A stretch of DNA of 64,000 nucleotides. Origin: Eunapius fragilis (lineage: Eukaryota; Porifera; Demospongiae; Spongillida; Spongillidae). Position numbers and translations under genes: made by a program. How positions within the stretch are numbered: position 1 is the stretch's first letter; the number at the start of each line of letters is the position of its first letter. The notes under the pieces were generated by a model. It saw only the letters and a list, made by a program, of their open reading frames with translations. It had not been told where the DNA came from and searched no databases. The DNA lies in the NCBI GenBank assembly GCA_963681505.1, contig OY811972.1, positions 3,827,332 to 3,891,331 on the forward strand. Reading direction: 5' to 3'. Positions 61,690-64,000 of this stretch are shown one piece after another.

Positions 61690-62490
61690 AAGGAAGGGTC
61701 CTACACTAAACCCTGTGTTCTCATCCCTCTCCACTAAACCCTGTGTTCCCACCCCTCTCCACTAAACCCTGTGTTCCCATCCCTCTCCACTAAACCCTGT
61801 GTTCCCACCCCTCTCCACTAAACCCTGTGTTCCCACCCCTCTCCACTAAACCCTGTGTTCCCACCCCTCTCCACTAAACCCTGTGTTCCCACCCCTCTCC
61901 ATTAAACCCTGTGTTCCCACCCCTCTCCACTAAACCCTGTGTTCCCACCCCTCTCCACTAAACCCTGTGTTCCCTCCCCTCTCCCACTAAACCCTGTGTT
62001 CCCATCCCTCTCCACTAAACCCTGTGTTCCCACCCCTCTCCACTAAACCCTGTGTTCCCATCCCTCTCCACTAAACCATGTGTTCCCATCCCTCTCCACT
62101 AAACCCTGTGTTCCCACCCCTCTCCACTAAACCCTGTGTTCCCACCCCTCTCCACTAAACCCTGTGTTCCCACCCCTCTCCACTAAACCCTGTGTTCCCA
62201 CCCCTCTCCACTAAACCATGTGTTCCCATCCCTCTCCACTAAACCCTGTGTTCCCACCTCTCTCCACTAAACCCTGTGTTCCCATCCCTCTCCACTAAAC
62301 CCTGTGTTCCCATCCCTCTCCACTAAACCCTGTGTTCCCACCTCTCTCCACTAAACCCTGTGTTCCCACCCCTCTCCACTAAACCCTGTGTTCCCACCCC
62401 TCTCCACTAAACCCTGTGTTCCTCCCATCCCTCTCCACTAAACCCTGTGTTCCCACCTCTCTCCACTAAACCCTGTGTTCCCACCCCTCT
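61690..62490. repeat. 28-bp minisatellite abutting a splice donor
   Basis: About 28 copies of CCACTAAACCCTGTGTTCCC plus ACCCCTCT. It begins 9 bases from the donor of the 62,499 exon. Block A has only about two units at the same place (31,925-31,990), so it expanded after duplication or contracted in A. Confidence 0.95.
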
Positions 62491-62869
62491 CCACTCATCG
62501 TTCCCCTCCTGAGGGCATCCTGGATGACTCCCATGTCATCCTCTGGGCACCAGCGCTCTGCTATCAGACACTGGCCGGTGGTGTCCAAGTTGAACTTGTT
62601 CATGGTGTGGTATATGGCCTTGATCTTGGTCACCTGAGATGATGATGATGGTGGTGGTGATGATGGTGGTGGTGATGATGGTGGTGGTGATAGTGGTGGA
62701 GGTGATGATAATCACATGTGATATGGTGGTGATGATGAGCACACAAGATGTGGCAATACCCTAATCTCAATAATGACCTGAATGCTCTCAGCAATAGAAA
62801 GGGTCTCCTTTGCCGTGAACCATTTCAACCTACATGTACCTATAACTTACCCCATCTCACAAAAACTCC

Positions 62870-63555
62870 CCACTCTCTCCTACCCTCGCCTCTCTCCTAC
62901 CCTCCCCTCTCTCCTACCCACCCTCCCTCCTCTCCTACCGTCTCTCCTACCCTCCCCTCTCTCCTACCCACCCTCCCTCCTCTCCTACCGTCTCTCTTAC
63001 CCTCCCCCTCTCTCCTACCCTCCCCCCTCTCCTACCGTCTCTCTTACCCTCCACCTCTCTCCTACCCTCCCCCCTTTCTTCTACCCTCCTCCCCTCTCTC
63101 TTACCCTCCCCCTCTCTCCTACCCTCCCCCCTCTCTCCTACACTCCCCCATCTCTCCTACCCTCCCCTCTCCTACCCTCCCCTCTCTCCTACCCTCCCCT
63201 CTCTCCTACCCTCCCCCCTCTCTCCTACCCTCCCCCTCTCTCCTACCCTCCCCCTCTCTTCTACCCTCCCCCCTCTCTCCTACCCTCCCCCTCTCTCCTA
63301 CCCCCTCTCCTACCCTCCCCTTTCTCCTACCCTCCCCCTCTCCTACCGTCCCCCTCTCCCCTACCCTCTCTCCTACCCTCTCCCCTCTCTTACCTTCCCC
63401 TCTCTTACCTTCCCCTCTCTCCTACCCTCCCCCTCTCCTACCCTCCCCCTCTCTCCTAACCCCCATATCTCCTACCCTCCCTCTCTCCTACCCTCCCCTG
63501 TCTCTCCTCCCCCCCTCTCTCCTACCCTCCCCTACTCTCCTACCCTCCCCCCCTC
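62870..63555. repeat. Polypyrimidine minisatellite, block B
   Basis: Same CCCTCTCTCCTA-type units as 36,290-38,340, about 0.7 kb, ending a few bases from the donor of the 63,562 exon. The 302-codon ORF across it is an artefact. Confidence 0.92.
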
Positions 63556-63853
63556 TCTCATCATCAGCTTCCACTTGCCCATACGTTGGGCTATGCCCAT
63601 CAGCTGGGTGTTGCTATGGTCAACGGTGGTCCTCAGTACATTCTCCAGGTCTGTGATGCGATGTTGCACGTCACTATGCATCCTGAGCCTGTCCACTGCT
63701 GAAGGTCTGGATCCCCCCGCCCCCTAACCCTCTGTGGGTTGAGGAACATGGTACACAGATGTACACACTACCCATACATGGGGTTAGTGCTATGGCAGCT
63801 AGCTATAGTGCTACTGAAGCATGCCTGGTATTCTTGTTGTATCCACTGCTGAA

Positions 63854-64000
63854 GCGATTTCAAGACAAAATGATTTGTCTAATGGTTATGAAACCCCTGA
63901 TCTTATAAGAGGGCACGAGATTATAAATTTGGGTACTTATATGGAGGTTTGCCTGTATATACCTCTGACCTGGCCTGTATTGAAATCTGATTATAAACTC
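63854..64000. repeat. Block junction, second copy (runs off window)
   Basis: Nearly identical to 38,855-39,000. In the first junction this sequence leads into the coiled-coil exon, so a further block is predicted to the right. Confidence 0.85.

Overview
The window reads as nuclear DNA of an invertebrate animal, most probably a demosponge (Amphimedon-like). That placement is an inference. It rests on small spliced exons in AT-rich DNA, very frequent TACATGTA-type palindromes, an animal ISL2EU transposon, and RecQ-like and RT-element families of the kind common in sponges and cnidarians. No rRNA, tRNA, CRISPR or bacterial-type operon was found.

Layout. Two copies of one gene block stand in tandem. 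Block A occupies about 1-38,640 and block B about 38,855-64,000. In order each block holds: a coiled-coil exon (A 1-497; B 39,121-39,813), a decayed hAT transposon (A 2.2-3.4 kb; B 40.4-41.1 kb), single-repeat ankyrin exons read leftward (A 4.9-14.4 kb; B 41.3-52.7 kb), a reverse-transcriptase fossil and a mariner-type MITE (A 20.8-24.4 kb; B 52.8-54.1 kb), then a V-type H+-ATPase subunit a gene read leftward (A 24.9-35.3 kb; B 54.5-63.7 kb). A third, scrambled V-ATPase relic lies at 35.6-38.5 kb. The last 147 bases repeat the sequence just left of block B, so a third block probably follows.

Genes. Ankyrin gene B gives an open product of about 492 residues: Met-Glu-Gln, seven ankyrin repeats each on its own exon, a short eighth repeat, and a coiled coil of 14-residue repeats. 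Joining the ankyrin exons to the coiled-coil exon is my inference from matching splice phase and strand. Copy A has fewer good repeat exons, one decayed exon and a 6.3-kb transposon 13 bases above its start codon. The V-ATPase copies keep the membrane half with its key arginines but lack the N-terminal exons. Copy A also has one exon inverted. Copy B has a frameshift and two altered splice donors. Neither looks like a complete gene here.

Mobile DNA. Block A carries insertions whose empty sites can be read in block B: a 752-bp Mutator-like element holding a piece of a RecQ-like helicase, a hAT-like MITE with an ISL2EU MITE inside it, and a full-length ISL2EU element (THAP-DDE transposase plus SWIM/YqaJ protein). 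That ISL2EU element was hit by a hAT element, which was itself hit by a 769-bp hairpin. Several minisatellites in the V-ATPase introns contain, or start right beside, 5' splice sites. This is the most unusual structural theme of the window.
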